Notes under the pieces: generated by a model
Databases searched by the model: none
Told to the model about the DNA's origin: nothing
Seen by the model: the letters and a program-made list of their open reading frames with translations, nothing else
Origin: an uncultured Bacilli bacterium
Lineage (GTDB): Bacteria; Bacillota_I; Bacilli_A; RF39; UBA660
Direction of reading: 5' to 3'
Assembly: GCA_944332295.1 (NCBI GenBank)
Contig: CALVJR010000005.1
Coordinates: forward strand, 1-61,744
Length of the DNA stretch: 61,744 bases
In this document: positions 1 through 9,142 of the stretch, in pieces
How the letters are laid out: every line of letters begins with the position of its first letter
How positions within the stretch are numbered: the stretch's first letter is position 1
Program-made: the position numbers and the translations under genes

Positions 1-10
1 ATGTTAAAAG

Positions 11-45
11 AAAAGCTTAATTTCGGGAAAAATCAAGCTTTTTTT
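11..45. terminator. Hairpin terminator at window start
   Basis: An eight-base stem AAAAGCTT/AAGCTTTT (11-18 with 35-42) is followed on the plus strand by a run of T. Read on the minus strand it lies just downstream of the amidase gene and would also end with T-rich sequence. It may serve a plus-strand gene left of the window, the amidase, or both. Confidence 0.55.
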
Positions 46-69
46 AATCGATCAAGTACAAAACTCGGG

Positions 70-753
70 TTATATCACATACTTTATTTGTCCTTTCTTT
101 TTTAAATAATTAATAATTCCGTTGGTAATAGATTTTGCTAATTTCCGTTGATAGTTTTCTTGTTGTAGTAAAGTTCTTTCTGTTGGATTTGATAAATATC
201 CGCACTCGACAAGTACTCCGGGTGTCGTTGTATTACGATACATGTATAAGTCTGTTGTTTTAATAGTTCTACTACTTCCTAAATCTGTTTTGAATTCTTT
301 CATGATAGAACGTGCTAATTTTTCATTATTTTCATTAATGGAATTATAAAGTACCTCTGCCCCTTTCATAGAAGTGTTTTGATACCAATTTATATGAATA
401 GAGATGTATAAATCACTCTTTGTTTCTTTTATCTTTAATAGTCTTCGATATAAGTCTCCTCTTTTTTTAGCCGAATCATAAATCGATGATAAATCTATAT
501 CTCTTGTTCTAGTCATATAAACAATCGCTCCATTTTTAGTCAATTCATTTTCTAGAGCTTTAGAAATTTCTAAATTAATGTCTTTTTCATATATTTTTCC
601 ATAATAAGTTCCGGAATCTCTTCCACCATGACCAGGGTCGACCATAATAATCGTGTCTTGCAAAGGTAGAGTTTGTGCAGATATTATTTGTAAAGATAAT
701 ACTAGTAGACAAAAAATAATTAGTAGTGTGGTTTTATATTTTATTTTTAACAT
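70..753 (-). CDS. cwlD: N-acetylmuramoyl-L-alanine amidase, CwlD-like (Amidase_3)
   Basis: This 227-residue exported zinc amidase cleaves the bond between MurNAc and L-Ala in peptidoglycan. A signal peptide or anchor spans about residues 7-27. The Amidase_3 zinc ligands are visible: His42 in DPGHGG, Glu56, and a His in SIHIN near residue 120, with the catalytic Glu in VECGYLSN near residue 185. The protein has no SPOR or SH3 domain and is a lone catalytic domain, the size of CwlD. CwlD makes muramic-delta-lactam in the spore cortex in endospore formers, which fits spo0A being in this window. The ATG has an AGGTGAT ribosome site. The sequence CATATAAT upstream resembles a sporulation sigma -10, but I see no matching -35. 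A housekeeping cell-wall amidase is the alternative. Confidence 0.85.
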   Translation of the reverse strand: MLKIKYKTTLLIIFCLLVLSLQIISAQTLPLQDTIIMVDPGHGGRDSGTYYGKIYEKDINLEISKALENELTKNGAIVYMTRTRDIDLSSIYDSAKKRGDLYRRLLKIKETKSDLYISIHINWYQNTSMKGAEVLYNSINENNEKLARSIMKEFKTDLGSSRTIKTTDLYMYRNTTTPGVLVECGYLSNPTERTLLQQENYQRKLAKSITNGIINYLKKKGQIKYVI

Positions 754-825
754 AGAATCACCTACTAATTATATGCATAATTTTTAGTTATTATTTTATA
801 TTCTTTTCTGTTTTCTAATATGTTA

Positions 826-1527
826 TTATAAATTTTTTTTATTTACTTTTTCCTTTAATATAATTCTATCCTCTGTATTTATTACTTCGAGATTATATGC
901 TTTTCTTCTTTTACGATTTAAAACTAACTCCACATTCTTTCTACTACTTGTACTATTATCAATAATATTTCTATAGTAGTCAGAAAGTAATTCACTAGGT
1001 ATTGGAGTTTCTAATATATCATGCATTTCTTGTTCTGTTAACAGTCCTCTTTTCTTATAAAAATAGATTTGATCTTGGTCTGAATAATATGTCATTTCTT
1101 TAAGAATGTTTTTCCAATATACCCAAATTGTCCCATAGGAAATATCTATGTTAATTTCATCTTGCCCATTATTAAAACAACTTTTTGATGGCAAACTCTT
1201 ACTAAATTTATCTTGTAGCATTTCATCTGCTATTATTTTAAAAGAGTCTTGATTAATAATCTGTAATGTATAACCTGTATAGTAACCATCTTCTTTTTTC
1301 TCTAAGGGTTCTGCTATTATGTTAGGATGTGTGAGGCTAAATAGATTCTTGTGCTTATAAGCAAAATCATAAATTATTCTATCACCTACAATAGTAAAAT
1401 TTAGATCTTTGTACTTGCTATTTAATTTTGTATATTTTTTTAATATTTCTAATCTTTTTTTAATTCTTACATATTCATCTCTTAAACCAAAAACAACTTC
1501 ATTTGCTTTATAGTATTCCTTATTCAT
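826..1527 (-). CDS. Hypothetical protein, 233 aa
   Basis: I do not recognise this soluble 233-residue protein. It has no signal peptide or membrane segment. The N-terminal quarter (about residues 1-45) is helical and charged and could form a short coiled coil; the rest looks mixed alpha/beta, with a Lys/Arg-rich C-terminus that includes an RKRRK run. It lies 43 bases after a membrane-anchored gene and in line with the gene before that, so the three may be co-transcribed. AT-rich codon use matches its neighbours. Confidence 0.6.
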   Translation of the reverse strand: MNKEYYKANEVVFGLRDEYVRIKKRLEILKKYTKLNSKYKDLNFTIVGDRIIYDFAYKHKNLFSLTHPNIIAEPLEKKEDGYYTGYTLQIINQDSFKIIADEMLQDKFSKSLPSKSCFNNGQDEINIDISYGTIWVYWKNILKEMTYYSDQDQIYFYKKRGLLTEQEMHDILETPIPSELLSDYYRNIIDNSTSSRKNVELVLNRKRRKAYNLEVINTEDRIILKEKVNKKNL

Positions 1528-1570
1528 TATCCATTTGTCAAATAAATCTAGTTTGACTTCTCCTTTCCTA

Positions 1571-2371
1571 TTATTTTAGAATAATTTCTTCTTCGTAGGA
1601 AGATAAATAATTATCTAATAATTTTAGTTCTTTATTCTTTATTTCAAATATTGATACTTCTGGTATATTAATATCGTTTGATGCTTTTGTTATTTCAGTT
1701 CTTGTGTAGTATAGTTTATCTTCTTTTATTTCAAAAGTTCCTGTAGATTTTTCAAGCATTTTACTTTGTATCTTATTCCATTCCTCTTCTGATTCCGTCA
1801 AATAATATGCTGTTAATTCTGCAATATATTCCTTTTTTCCTTTTTCATAACTATCTAAGAAAGTTACTATTAATCTTGGTGTGAATTCTTTATCTGGAGA
1901 TAATTCTATTCCTTCTCCATTCATAATATGAAATCTTGCTAGTCCTCCTAGTTTTTCTGATATTTTACTTTTTTCTTGTTCATAACAATAGTCTCCATAA
2001 CGAATTTGATAGGAGATAGTGTTATATACTATATTATTTTTTACAGAATACTCTATTATTGTAAAATCATTTTCTTTATCATAATAATATGTTGTATTAT
2101 TACATTTTATTTTTTCTAGTGTGTTTAAAAAATCATTTACTTCTTTCTTTAGGACTTTATTTCCTCTTATATTTTTATAGGAATAGCTTCTATCATTTTC
2201 TTTTTTTAGGAAAGATAGTTTTGGTATTCCTAACTCTACCGTTTTACTTCCATCTGTCATGTCATAAATGGTAAATTCTATTTCATATCCTAATGGTATT
2301 ATTTTTAATAAGATTATTGTAACTAATAGCACTACTAAAACAATAGCAATTATTAACTTTTTCTTTTTCAT
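1571..2371 (-). CDS. Hypothetical membrane-anchored protein, 266 aa
   Basis: An N-terminal signal anchor of about 20 hydrophobic residues (about 6-27) follows a KKKK start, so the rest of the protein should be extracytoplasmic. There is no lipobox cysteine at the expected place. The remaining 240 residues are rich in beta-forming stretches and contain no motif I know. It sits 18 bases downstream of the Asp-box membrane protein and 43 bases upstream of the 233-residue gene, probably in one operon. A role at the cell surface is inferred from topology only. Confidence 0.65.
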   Translation of the reverse strand: MKKKKLIIAIVLVVLLVTIILLKIIPLGYEIEFTIYDMTDGSKTVELGIPKLSFLKKENDRSYSYKNIRGNKVLKKEVNDFLNTLEKIKCNNTTYYYDKENDFTIIEYSVKNNIVYNTISYQIRYGDYCYEQEKSKISEKLGGLARFHIMNGEGIELSPDKEFTPRLIVTFLDSYEKGKKEYIAELTAYYLTESEEEWNKIQSKMLEKSTGTFEIKEDKLYYTRTEITKASNDINIPEVSIFEIKNKELKLLDNYLSSYEEEIILK

Positions 2372-2389
2372 ATTCTATTTTTCCTTACT

Positions 2390-3418
2390 TTATTTATCTT
2401 CTTGCCAAGTTAATCCATTATCATTACTTCTTAATTTTTTTATTTCTGGATTGTTGGCATAATACATACTTGCTTCTAATTTTAAGATATTATCTTCAAA
2501 ATATGGCATCTTATCTATATAAAGATAAGGCAATTCATCTTTTTTTACTTTAAAAATTACTTCTTCAAATGTTTTTCCTCCATCTCTTGTTACTCTTAGT
2601 CCTCTATTTTCATTTTCTTTTAATTCTTTTATAAAACCTATGTTTTCATTTAAAAATAAGTACTCTGCTTCATCACCTACAATTAAACTGTCTTGTGTTA
2701 GTTGATTTGTAAATGTTGTTCCTCCATCTGTTGATTTTTCTACAATTACAGCAAGTCTTCCGGCTAGTATGGCATCAATACTTGTTATTTTTATTATTAT
2801 GTTATTGCCAAACTCTTTTGTATATAGTACTTCTCTTTGAAAAGTATTGTCCGTTTGAATATTTTCTTCTACTTCTATTTCTTCTTTCTCTGTTTTGTTT
2901 TGATTTCCTGTAGTATTTCTTATTATATTTCCTTCCTCATCATAATGTGTTGTTCCAATATAGTTTTCAGGAGCAAAATAATTATTATAATTTTTTACAA
3001 ATTTAGGTTGTTTTTTTCTAAATATTAAGTATTTTAAGTCATAATAGTTAAGACTAGCATCTACTAAGGTACTTCTTTTTATTTCTACATACCAGGTATT
3101 ATCTATCATGGTAATTCTTTCTCTTTGATATAAAAGGGAAAATAAAACAATAGCTAGAAGTACTATAGATAAAATTCCTTCTAGTAGAAAATAAGCAGTA
3201 TATAGTTGTATTTTTATTTGTTTTTCATAGTTTAATTTTTTGATTGCTATTATGGTTCCAATTACTATTCCTGCAATTATTAGTAATGTAGATATTAGTT
3301 TAAAATAGAATAAATAGGTATAGTTACATATGGATAAAATTATCCATCCTATAATAAATAATATTAGATAAGTAATGGATATCCATAGAATTTTATTTTC
3401 TGCTATTTTATTTTTCAT
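2390..3418 (-). CDS. Membrane protein with C-terminal Asp-box (BNR-like) repeats, 342 aa
   Basis: Three hydrophobic segments lie at about residues 12-32, 38-58 and 74-98. The C-terminal half carries three motifs of the Asp-box type S-x-D-x-G-x-T-[FW]: STDGGTTF, TRDGGKTF and SNDNGLTW. Such boxes occur in sialidase and sortilin/VPS10-type beta-propellers and in Ycf48-like proteins, usually as a fold feature and not as an active site. Three copies are too few for a full propeller, so this may be a partial or divergent one. It is first in an apparent three-gene run. No catalytic function can be assigned. Confidence 0.7.
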   Translation of the reverse strand: MKNKIAENKILWISITYLILFIIGWIILSICNYTYLFYFKLISTLLIIAGIVIGTIIAIKKLNYEKQIKIQLYTAYFLLEGILSIVLLAIVLFSLLYQRERITMIDNTWYVEIKRSTLVDASLNYYDLKYLIFRKKQPKFVKNYNNYFAPENYIGTTHYDEEGNIIRNTTGNQNKTEKEEIEVEENIQTDNTFQREVLYTKEFGNNIIIKITSIDAILAGRLAVIVEKSTDGGTTFTNQLTQDSLIVGDEAEYLFLNENIGFIKELKENENRGLRVTRDGGKTFEEVIFKVKKDELPYLYIDKMPYFEDNILKLEASMYYANNPEIKKLRSNDNGLTWQEDK

Positions 3419-3475
3419 ATTTTTCCTCTATACTTTAAAATTTAAACTTTTGTAATTTTATGTAATATTATATTA

Positions 3476-3481
3476 CTATTA
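3476..3481 (-). promoter_or_regulatory. Extended -10 upstream of the Asp-box gene
   Basis: TATAAT preceded by TGT (TGnTATAAT on the minus strand) lies 58 bases before the ATG at 3418. No good -35 is seen. A dyad ATAACAT/ATGTTAT (3481-3487 with 3511-3517) lies directly upstream. Confidence 0.45.
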
Positions 3482-3522
3482 TAACATATATTTTGTATTT
3501 TTCTTTCATGATGTTATAGCAA

Positions 3523-3556
3523 AAAAGTAGGTTACTTTATCTAAAGTCCTACTTTT
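3523..3556 (-). terminator. Terminator of the 1528-codon gene
   Basis: The stem AAAAGTAGG/CCTACTTTT (3523-3531 with 3548-3556) holds an inner ACTTT/AAAGT pairing and is followed on the minus strand by T-rich sequence. It lies just past the stop codon at 3563. Confidence 0.75.
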
Positions 3557-3562
3557 AGTATT

Positions 3563-6500
3563 TTACATTTTTTTAGATTGTGATATCTGTGTTGTTGGAA
3601 CATCCATCATCATTGATTGTAAACCTTGTCCTTTTTCTCTTTCTTTTATATATTTACTTAATACACTTACCATTTTGTCATAACCTTCTTTACTCATATT
3701 GTTAGCAACAAAATTATCGTGTGGATATTGACCTCTTCTTTCCGCTAGATGATTTTCTCCAAAATCCCATATTTGATAAATAGATTCAAATTCTGAAAAA
3801 GTCCTATTTTCTGCTGCTCTTAAAAAGCTATTTGCTGCATCCACAAATGAACCTCCATTTTGTAGAATCCAATTTTCAATTCCAACTCCTCCTAAACCAC
3901 CTTGTGGATTTTCACCGCGATTAGGTTTATATACTTTTGCATCTTTTAAAACTTCTTTAGCTAGTAAAATATTGGCTATTACATATTTGTATTTTTCTGG
4001 ATTACATTTTTTTATAGTAGTAAGTCTATCTTGTAATGCCATATCTGTTGAATAAGAAATTTGGTCTGTTTTTTCAGTAAATGTTATATCAATATCAACA
4101 TAAGTTTTAGAATCAATTTGAACTCCCTTCAATCTAAAATCACCCGTTCCAGTTACTTCAGATGAATTCTCTTTACCTAAGTTCTTTAATATGCTTTGCT
4201 TTAATTGATTTTGTTTAGAAGAATCCGATAATATTGATCTATCTAATCTCATCATAAAGTCAAAATCACCATCACCTGGTTTATTAGTTCCTCTACCTGT
4301 TGATCCTGTATCAATTAATTCAACAAATCCCTCTGTCAAATCACCATCAATATTCGTTTTTAAGTGAAGACCTAATTCATCAATAGATTTTTTGATATTT
4401 TCATTAATTTTGTCTCTTTTTACTCGAACTTCATCATTATTTCGCTCTATTTGTTCTGCAATTTTTTTAGTTTCTTCGGTTATTAAATTTTCTGAGAAAT
4501 GGTAATCATCTTGACCATAATATGATAAACCATCCATTCTTTCTCTTAATTTATCATAATCTTCTGGTGTAAATTTAATTTTACCTTCCATATTTGCAAC
4601 AGGAATATAGAAGCCATTCATTACTATTTCTAATCCGACCCTATAATCATAGTTTTCCATAACTATATAATTTATTTCACTTGATGCAAAACCTGTTCTT
4701 ATACCGTAATGATCATTACTGATAGCTCCAGTATAGAACACTTCTATTTTGGATATATCTATTTTCGGTTCAAGTAGCTCTTTATTATTTCTTGTAATCA
4801 TAAATCTATCGTCATTTTTTAATACAAACCATATAGGTCCGTAAGTAGAGGCAGCAGTTGTTAGCATTTTTTCTCTAATTGTTCCTTCCGAACTCATAAT
4901 CATTGATACATCAGTATCTAATGGAGTTCTATCACTACTTGCACTTGATCCTAAATATTCTTTTGAAAGACTACCATTTTGTAAAATGTTTCTTAAATAA
5001 GTCGTACTACCGATTCCTTTAATAAAATCACCTTGTTTTAAAGTCATTTCTTCATTTGCAACATTTCTATTTCTAATATCTGCTGTTCTTATTTTTTTAT
5101 TGATATAGGCCTTTGCCTGTTCTACTGTATCAATTCCGGCAAAACCACAGAACATTTTAATTACTCTGTCTCCTAAATTATAATCTAATCTACCATCTGG
5201 AGATAATTCTTTTGATATTTCTGAAATGTCTGCTAAAAGATTTTCAGTAGAGGTGAATAATTTATTTTCTTTTTTTGCCTTCATGGTATTATTATACAAA
5301 GTAATTAAATGCTTCCTGAAAGTAGTTAATTCTATTTTCATATTTTCATTAAGCATACTGTATTGTGTTCTTCCTGATTTTATACTTTCATATAAATTGG
5401 AACCTATTTCTATATTCCTTAAATATTCATTTACAGATCTATTATTTGAACCAAATGCCGACTTTATTAAATCTGAAAATATGACTATTTTTTTGCCTGT
5501 AGTTGACGCTTTTTGTAGTACTGGAGAAATCATAGAAGTAAAGTTAAACCCTTGAAAATTCGGATGTAATATTTCAAAGCATGAATATATTTTTCCAACT
5601 GTTGGAATGTTATTTTTAATAAAAACATCTTCAATTTTTTCTAAACTTTCTAGAGGATTAGTTGATTTTAATATTTGAGTTGCTAATTCTTTTCTAAATG
5701 TAAATATCTCACTCGAATTAGATAACGAAAGTCTTGATACTACTTCTGATACGTTTTCAATGTTTTCTATAGTTATATCCTTACTAAATTCTGTCACATA
5801 TTCCCTGAATGCTTTTTGTAATTCAACATCTTGAAGTTTAGAATAAGCTGAAATAACTTTTAATCTATTATAGTTTGCTATTTTTAAATTATCACTATCA
5901 TCAAATACGGGAATCATCCAAGAAACATTTTGTGGAAAGCTACAAACAATATTTGTATTACCAAATATATCTAATAAGTTAGGATTAGAAGTAAAATCAT
6001 CTAAAGTAAATTCTCTATTATAAAATCTGTTACGAATATCTTCTGGAACACTTTGATTTAAAAATAATGTAGGGTTGTTATTTTTAAAATGACTTGGAAT
6101 ATTCTCATCATATTTTATCTTTCCATCAATAATAGTGTGCAGGATTGTTTTGTCTAACTCTTCTAACAAATCATCTTTGGAAAAATTAGGATTGAATTTA
6201 AAATCTTGTAATTTATTTGCTTCAAAAACTAATTCGATATATTTTGCATATAAGCATGCTATATCAAAGCCATCTTCTCGGCCGAATGTCTGTTTAATGA
6301 TACTAAATAAATTCACTTGATTATATCTATGTTCGTCACTTATAGCACTAACTGGCATATATTTAAACAATAGTTCTAACTCAATACTTTTTAAATATTG
6401 TTTATAAGATGGGTTTGATAAAATAAATTCACTGTTAATTTTTCTACTATAAAACGCTTCTTGTAATTCTTTTGGTACATCCCTGTTTAAAAACATCGAC

Positions 6501-8149
6501 GGGTAATTTTTTCTAATATTGTTAGGAATTCTTTTAGGGTAAGGCAAGTTTTTTTCAATGATTATTTTTCTAAATAGTTCATTTGTTTTTTTCTGAATTT
6601 GATTTATATCATCTTCTGCATTGAATCTTATTTCATATTGATAGTTATCCATTATTTTTCTATCAAATATCCTATCAAATATATCAACATATTCTGTAAT
6701 GAATTGTACCATGTTTTGAAAATCCATTTTATTACTAAGAAAACTATACAGATTTTCATAACCAGATTCGGTATTACTACCATCTACTTTTATATATCTT
6801 GATTTAAAACATGAACTCAAATTTTTTCCTTTTAAGAATTTAATATATCCAGGATGTTCTACAAGTAATCTTGGGGTAATGGACTTTGTATAAAATAATT
6901 CTTGTAATTCTTTAGGAGCTTGTTCTGATATAAAAAGTTCTTGATTCCTTCTTCTAAATTCTCCAGTCATATTTCTATAATCTGGGGCTTTATCTCGATA
7001 ATCCCAGTCAGTTGGACCATATATTATCATTCTTCGCATCGCTTCATAGAATTCATCTTTTGTATATGTCCTATCTACATAATTACCATTTTCATCATAT
7101 GGCTTTATGGTATCTAGCCTTTTTTCTGAATCATGAACATTACCAGCATAATGCAAATACATATCAAACATTAATTTCAACATTTCATAATTATTTTTTG
7201 TAAAGAAGTGACCACATTCGTTATCGAAGTCAACGACATTTTTTAATCCGTAAGTTCCTATGAACATTAACACATCTTGATTTAATAGTACTGTAAATGG
7301 GATTGGTATATTAAAAATGTAATCTTGGGGTAAGCTTTTTAATTCTTCTATTATTTTCCTGGAATAATAAGAATCCCTACTCAACTTACTTAGATATTCT
7401 TCTAATGATGAATATTTAAATATTTCCTTGTATTCACTATTGGTTAGCCTTATGGGTGGCCTATAATCTCCATACTTTCTATATGTATTTTTTAATAGAT
7501 TATCTGTAAACTCTTTGATATATTCATATTTTTCCTCTTTTGTTGCTAAAGCAGTAGTTTCCTGAATAAATGTGTTGATATCACTATGGTTGATTAACAG
7601 TGCTACTAAGTCTTTATAATTAGTCATAAAAGCTTTTAAATCGCTATCATTAATATGATTTTTATTTGATTCATCATGTAGTAAACAATAACTTAAATCT
7701 TTATCTTTAAATAGCTCCCAATTTTTCACTAACTCATCTATTGAAATTTTTCCATCATTAAATTTTCTTTTTTCAAGAGTTAATTCTGTATCTTCACTTT
7801 CTGATATTTCAAATAATCTGTCTCGATATACGTCTTTCATTTTTGAAGAATATGAACTTGGCGGAATTTTGTCTTTTACTAATTCATATAATTTTGCATT
7901 TACATCTTCAACTGTTGCATCAATGCTCATTAATAGTTTCTTATAATTAATATTACGAAGATTTGTTTTTCTGGATAATTCCCAATCTAGTGATTTCAAT
8001 TTTTCTATTCCAAATTTTTTTATAATTTTTCTATCTTCTGACTCAAGGCATTCTACAGGAACTTTTTCTATTAAATCAAATTTTATATAGTCTTCTAAAT
8101 ATAATTGTGAACTATAAATACTCTGCCTTATCATGAATGGAACTGGCAA
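3563..8149 (-). CDS. Large multidomain protein with C-terminal polymerase-beta-type nucleotidyltransferase domain
   Basis: This 1528-codon open frame encodes a soluble protein with no signal peptide. The N-terminal two thirds hold three diverged repeats of about 45 residues (near 402-450, 552-598 and 694-737) with the shared pattern P-x-[ED]-[LI]-x-x-x-F-Y, then N-P or H-P. Residues about 1040-1200 contain GSTTYLRNILQNG and, later, SSEIN, which loosely recall ADP-ribosyltransferase-fold proteins; this is speculative. Residues about 1270-1440 show the nucleotidyltransferase signature: Gly1282-Ser1283, then DFD (Asp1295, Asp1297), and a third Asp in DIDI (1352-1354). A GG-x-GIENW segment (1417-1427) recalls the second domain of OAS and archaeal CCA-adding enzymes. 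All three catalytic Asp appear present. The frame opens with TTG at 8149, with AGGA just upstream; ATG 8134 is an alternative. A better ribosome site plus ATG at 8191 is in frame but meets TGA at codon 3. Substrate and role are unknown. Confidence 0.75.
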   Translation of the reverse strand: MPVPFMIRQSIYSSQLYLEDYIKFDLIEKVPVECLESEDRKIIKKFGIEKLKSLDWELSRKTNLRNINYKKLLMSIDATVEDVNAKLYELVKDKIPPSSYSSKMKDVYRDRLFEISESEDTELTLEKRKFNDGKISIDELVKNWELFKDKDLSYCLLHDESNKNHINDSDLKAFMTNYKDLVALLINHSDINTFIQETTALATKEEKYEYIKEFTDNLLKNTYRKYGDYRPPIRLTNSEYKEIFKYSSLEEYLSKLSRDSYYSRKIIEELKSLPQDYIFNIPIPFTVLLNQDVLMFIGTYGLKNVVDFDNECGHFFTKNNYEMLKLMFDMYLHYAGNVHDSEKRLDTIKPYDENGNYVDRTYTKDEFYEAMRRMIIYGPTDWDYRDKAPDYRNMTGEFRRRNQELFISEQAPKELQELFYTKSITPRLLVEHPGYIKFLKGKNLSSCFKSRYIKVDGSNTESGYENLYSFLSNKMDFQNMVQFITEYVDIFDRIFDRKIMDNYQYEIRFNAEDDINQIQKKTNELFRKIIIEKNLPYPKRIPNNIRKNYPSMFLNRDVPKELQEAFYSRKINSEFILSNPSYKQYLKSIELELLFKYMPVSAISDEHRYNQVNLFSIIKQTFGREDGFDIACLYAKYIELVFEANKLQDFKFNPNFSKDDLLEELDKTILHTIIDGKIKYDENIPSHFKNNNPTLFLNQSVPEDIRNRFYNREFTLDDFTSNPNLLDIFGNTNIVCSFPQNVSWMIPVFDDSDNLKIANYNRLKVISAYSKLQDVELQKAFREYVTEFSKDITIENIENVSEVVSRLSLSNSSEIFTFRKELATQILKSTNPLESLEKIEDVFIKNNIPTVGKIYSCFEILHPNFQGFNFTSMISPVLQKASTTGKKIVIFSDLIKSAFGSNNRSVNEYLRNIEIGSNLYESIKSGRTQYSMLNENMKIELTTFRKHLITLYNNTMKAKKENKLFTSTENLLADISEISKELSPDGRLDYNLGDRVIKMFCGFAGIDTVEQAKAYINKKIRTADIRNRNVANEEMTLKQGDFIKGIGSTTYLRNILQNGSLSKEYLGSSASSDRTPLDTDVSMIMSSEGTIREKMLTTAASTYGPIWFVLKNDDRFMITRNNKELLEPKIDISKIEVFYTGAISNDHYGIRTGFASSEINYIVMENYDYRVGLEIVMNGFYIPVANMEGKIKFTPEDYDKLRERMDGLSYYGQDDYHFSENLITEETKKIAEQIERNNDEVRVKRDKINENIKKSIDELGLHLKTNIDGDLTEGFVELIDTGSTGRGTNKPGDGDFDFMMRLDRSILSDSSKQNQLKQSILKNLGKENSSEVTGTGDFRLKGVQIDSKTYVDIDITFTEKTDQISYSTDMALQDRLTTIKKCNPEKYKYVIANILLAKEVLKDAKVYKPNRGENPQGGLGGVGIENWILQNGGSFVDAANSFLRAAENRTFSEFESIYQIWDFGENHLAERRGQYPHDNFVANNMSKEGYDKMVSVLSKYIKEREKGQGLQSMMMDVPTTQISQSKKM

Positions 8150-8182
8150 GCTTTTCCTAAAAATTTGACTTCTTTTATATCT

Positions 8183-8202
8183 TCATTTCATAAGTTACAC
8201 CT
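8183..8202 (-). promoter_or_regulatory. Strong ribosome site and ATG followed by in-frame TGA
   Basis: On the minus strand AGGTG (8202-8198), a six-base gap and ATG (8191) make the best start signal for the large gene. The frame matches the 1528-codon frame exactly (14 codons upstream), but codon 3 is TGA (8185-8183). Either translation restarts at TTG 8149 or ATG 8134, or this is a nonsense change, a minimal leader ORF or a base-call error. Confidence 0.7.
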
Positions 8203-8303
8203 ACTTTTTTTCATTATAGCATACATTTCTTTATTTTGTGAATTTTTAGTTATATGCCTATACTCTCTTCTTATTTTAGAATACGTTATAATGGTGAAGA
8301 ATA

Positions 8304-9113
8304 ATGATTAATTTTTTTCAGGAGTTATCTCCCGTTATGCAGGCTTTTTTGGCAACGCTTTTTACTTGGGGAGTAACTATGCTTGGAGCTTCTATTGTTT
8401 TCTTCTTTAGAGAAGTAAAAAAAGGAATTATGGATGCTTTACTGGGATTTTCGGCTGGTGTTATGATTGCGGCTTCTTTTTGGTCATTACTTAGTCCAGC
8501 TATTGATATGGCTAATAGTATGAAAATGATTTCTTGGCTAGTTGTCTTTTTAGGGTTTTTTAGTGGTGGCCTTTTATTGTTTTTAGGGGATAAACTGTAT
8601 GATTTTATGCAAAAAAAGATGAGAAAAAGAGAGTCTACTACTTCTCACCGGTTGAAACGTTGTCTTATGCTTGTTTTCTCTATTACATTACATAATATTC
8701 CTGAGGGTTTAGTGGTCGGCGTAGCCTTTGGTTCTTTAGCTTATAGTTTAGAAGGATCTACTTTAGCATCGGCTTTAACGTTAGCTTTAGGAATCGGATT
8801 ACAGAATTTTCCAGAAGGTAGTGCTGTTAGCTTACCGCTTCGAAGAGAAGGCTTCTCTCGAAAAAAAGCGTTCTTTTTTGGTCAATTAAGTGGTGTAGTT
8901 GAACCAATTGCAGCAATTATTGGTGCTATTTTAGTATTAAAGATACAAGTATTGTTGCCATTTTTACTGGCTTTTGCTGCTGGTGCTATGATATATGTTG
9001 TTGTGGAAGAATTAATACCTGAGAGTCAGTCAAATAAGAAGAAAGATTTAATGGCATTATTTACCTTAATTGGTTTTTCTATTATGATGATTTTAGATGT
9101 TGCTTTAGGATAA
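8304..9113 (+). CDS. ZIP-family divalent metal transporter
   Basis: This 269-residue integral membrane protein of the ZIP (ZupT/GufA-like) family imports zinc or other divalent metals. About eight hydrophobic segments are visible. The two family signature helices are clear: HNIPEG near residue 134 (TM4) and NFPEG near residue 173 (TM5), whose His, Asn and Glu residues line the binuclear metal site. EELIPES near residue 235 fits the later conserved helix. A charged loop lies between TM3 and TM4 (about 108-125). It is one of few plus-strand genes here, stands alone, and ends in a shared bidirectional terminator. Which metal it carries cannot be told from sequence. Confidence 0.9.
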   Translation: MINFFQELSPVMQAFLATLFTWGVTMLGASIVFFFREVKKGIMDALLGFSAGVMIAASFWSLLSPAIDMANSMKMISWLVVFLGFFSGGLLLFLGDKLYDFMQKKMRKRESTTSHRLKRCLMLVFSITLHNIPEGLVVGVAFGSLAYSLEGSTLASALTLALGIGLQNFPEGSAVSLPLRREGFSRKKAFFFGQLSGVVEPIAAIIGAILVLKIQVLLPFLLAFAAGAMIYVVVEELIPESQSNKKKDLMALFTLIGFSIMMILDVALG

Positions 9114-9115
9114 AA

Positions 9116-9142
9116 AAACTATTTCTTTTTTGGAAATAGTTT
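9116..9142. terminator. Bidirectional terminator between ZIP gene and endolysin
   Basis: A perfect ten-base stem AAACTATTTC/GAAATAGTTT (9116-9125 with 9133-9142) encloses a seven-base loop. It follows the ZIP stop codon on the plus strand and the endolysin stop codon on the minus strand. Confidence 0.8.

Noticed and set aside
5226-5555. Plus-strand frame of 109 codons within the giant gene
   Set aside because: Antisense shadow of the large coding frame, with no ribosome site and no recognisable protein.
8183-8185. In-frame TGA read as Trp (genetic code 4)
   Set aside because: All ribosomal, repair and glycolytic genes are full length with TGG for Trp, and map ends in TGA where the family ends. 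A single internal TGA does not support a code change.
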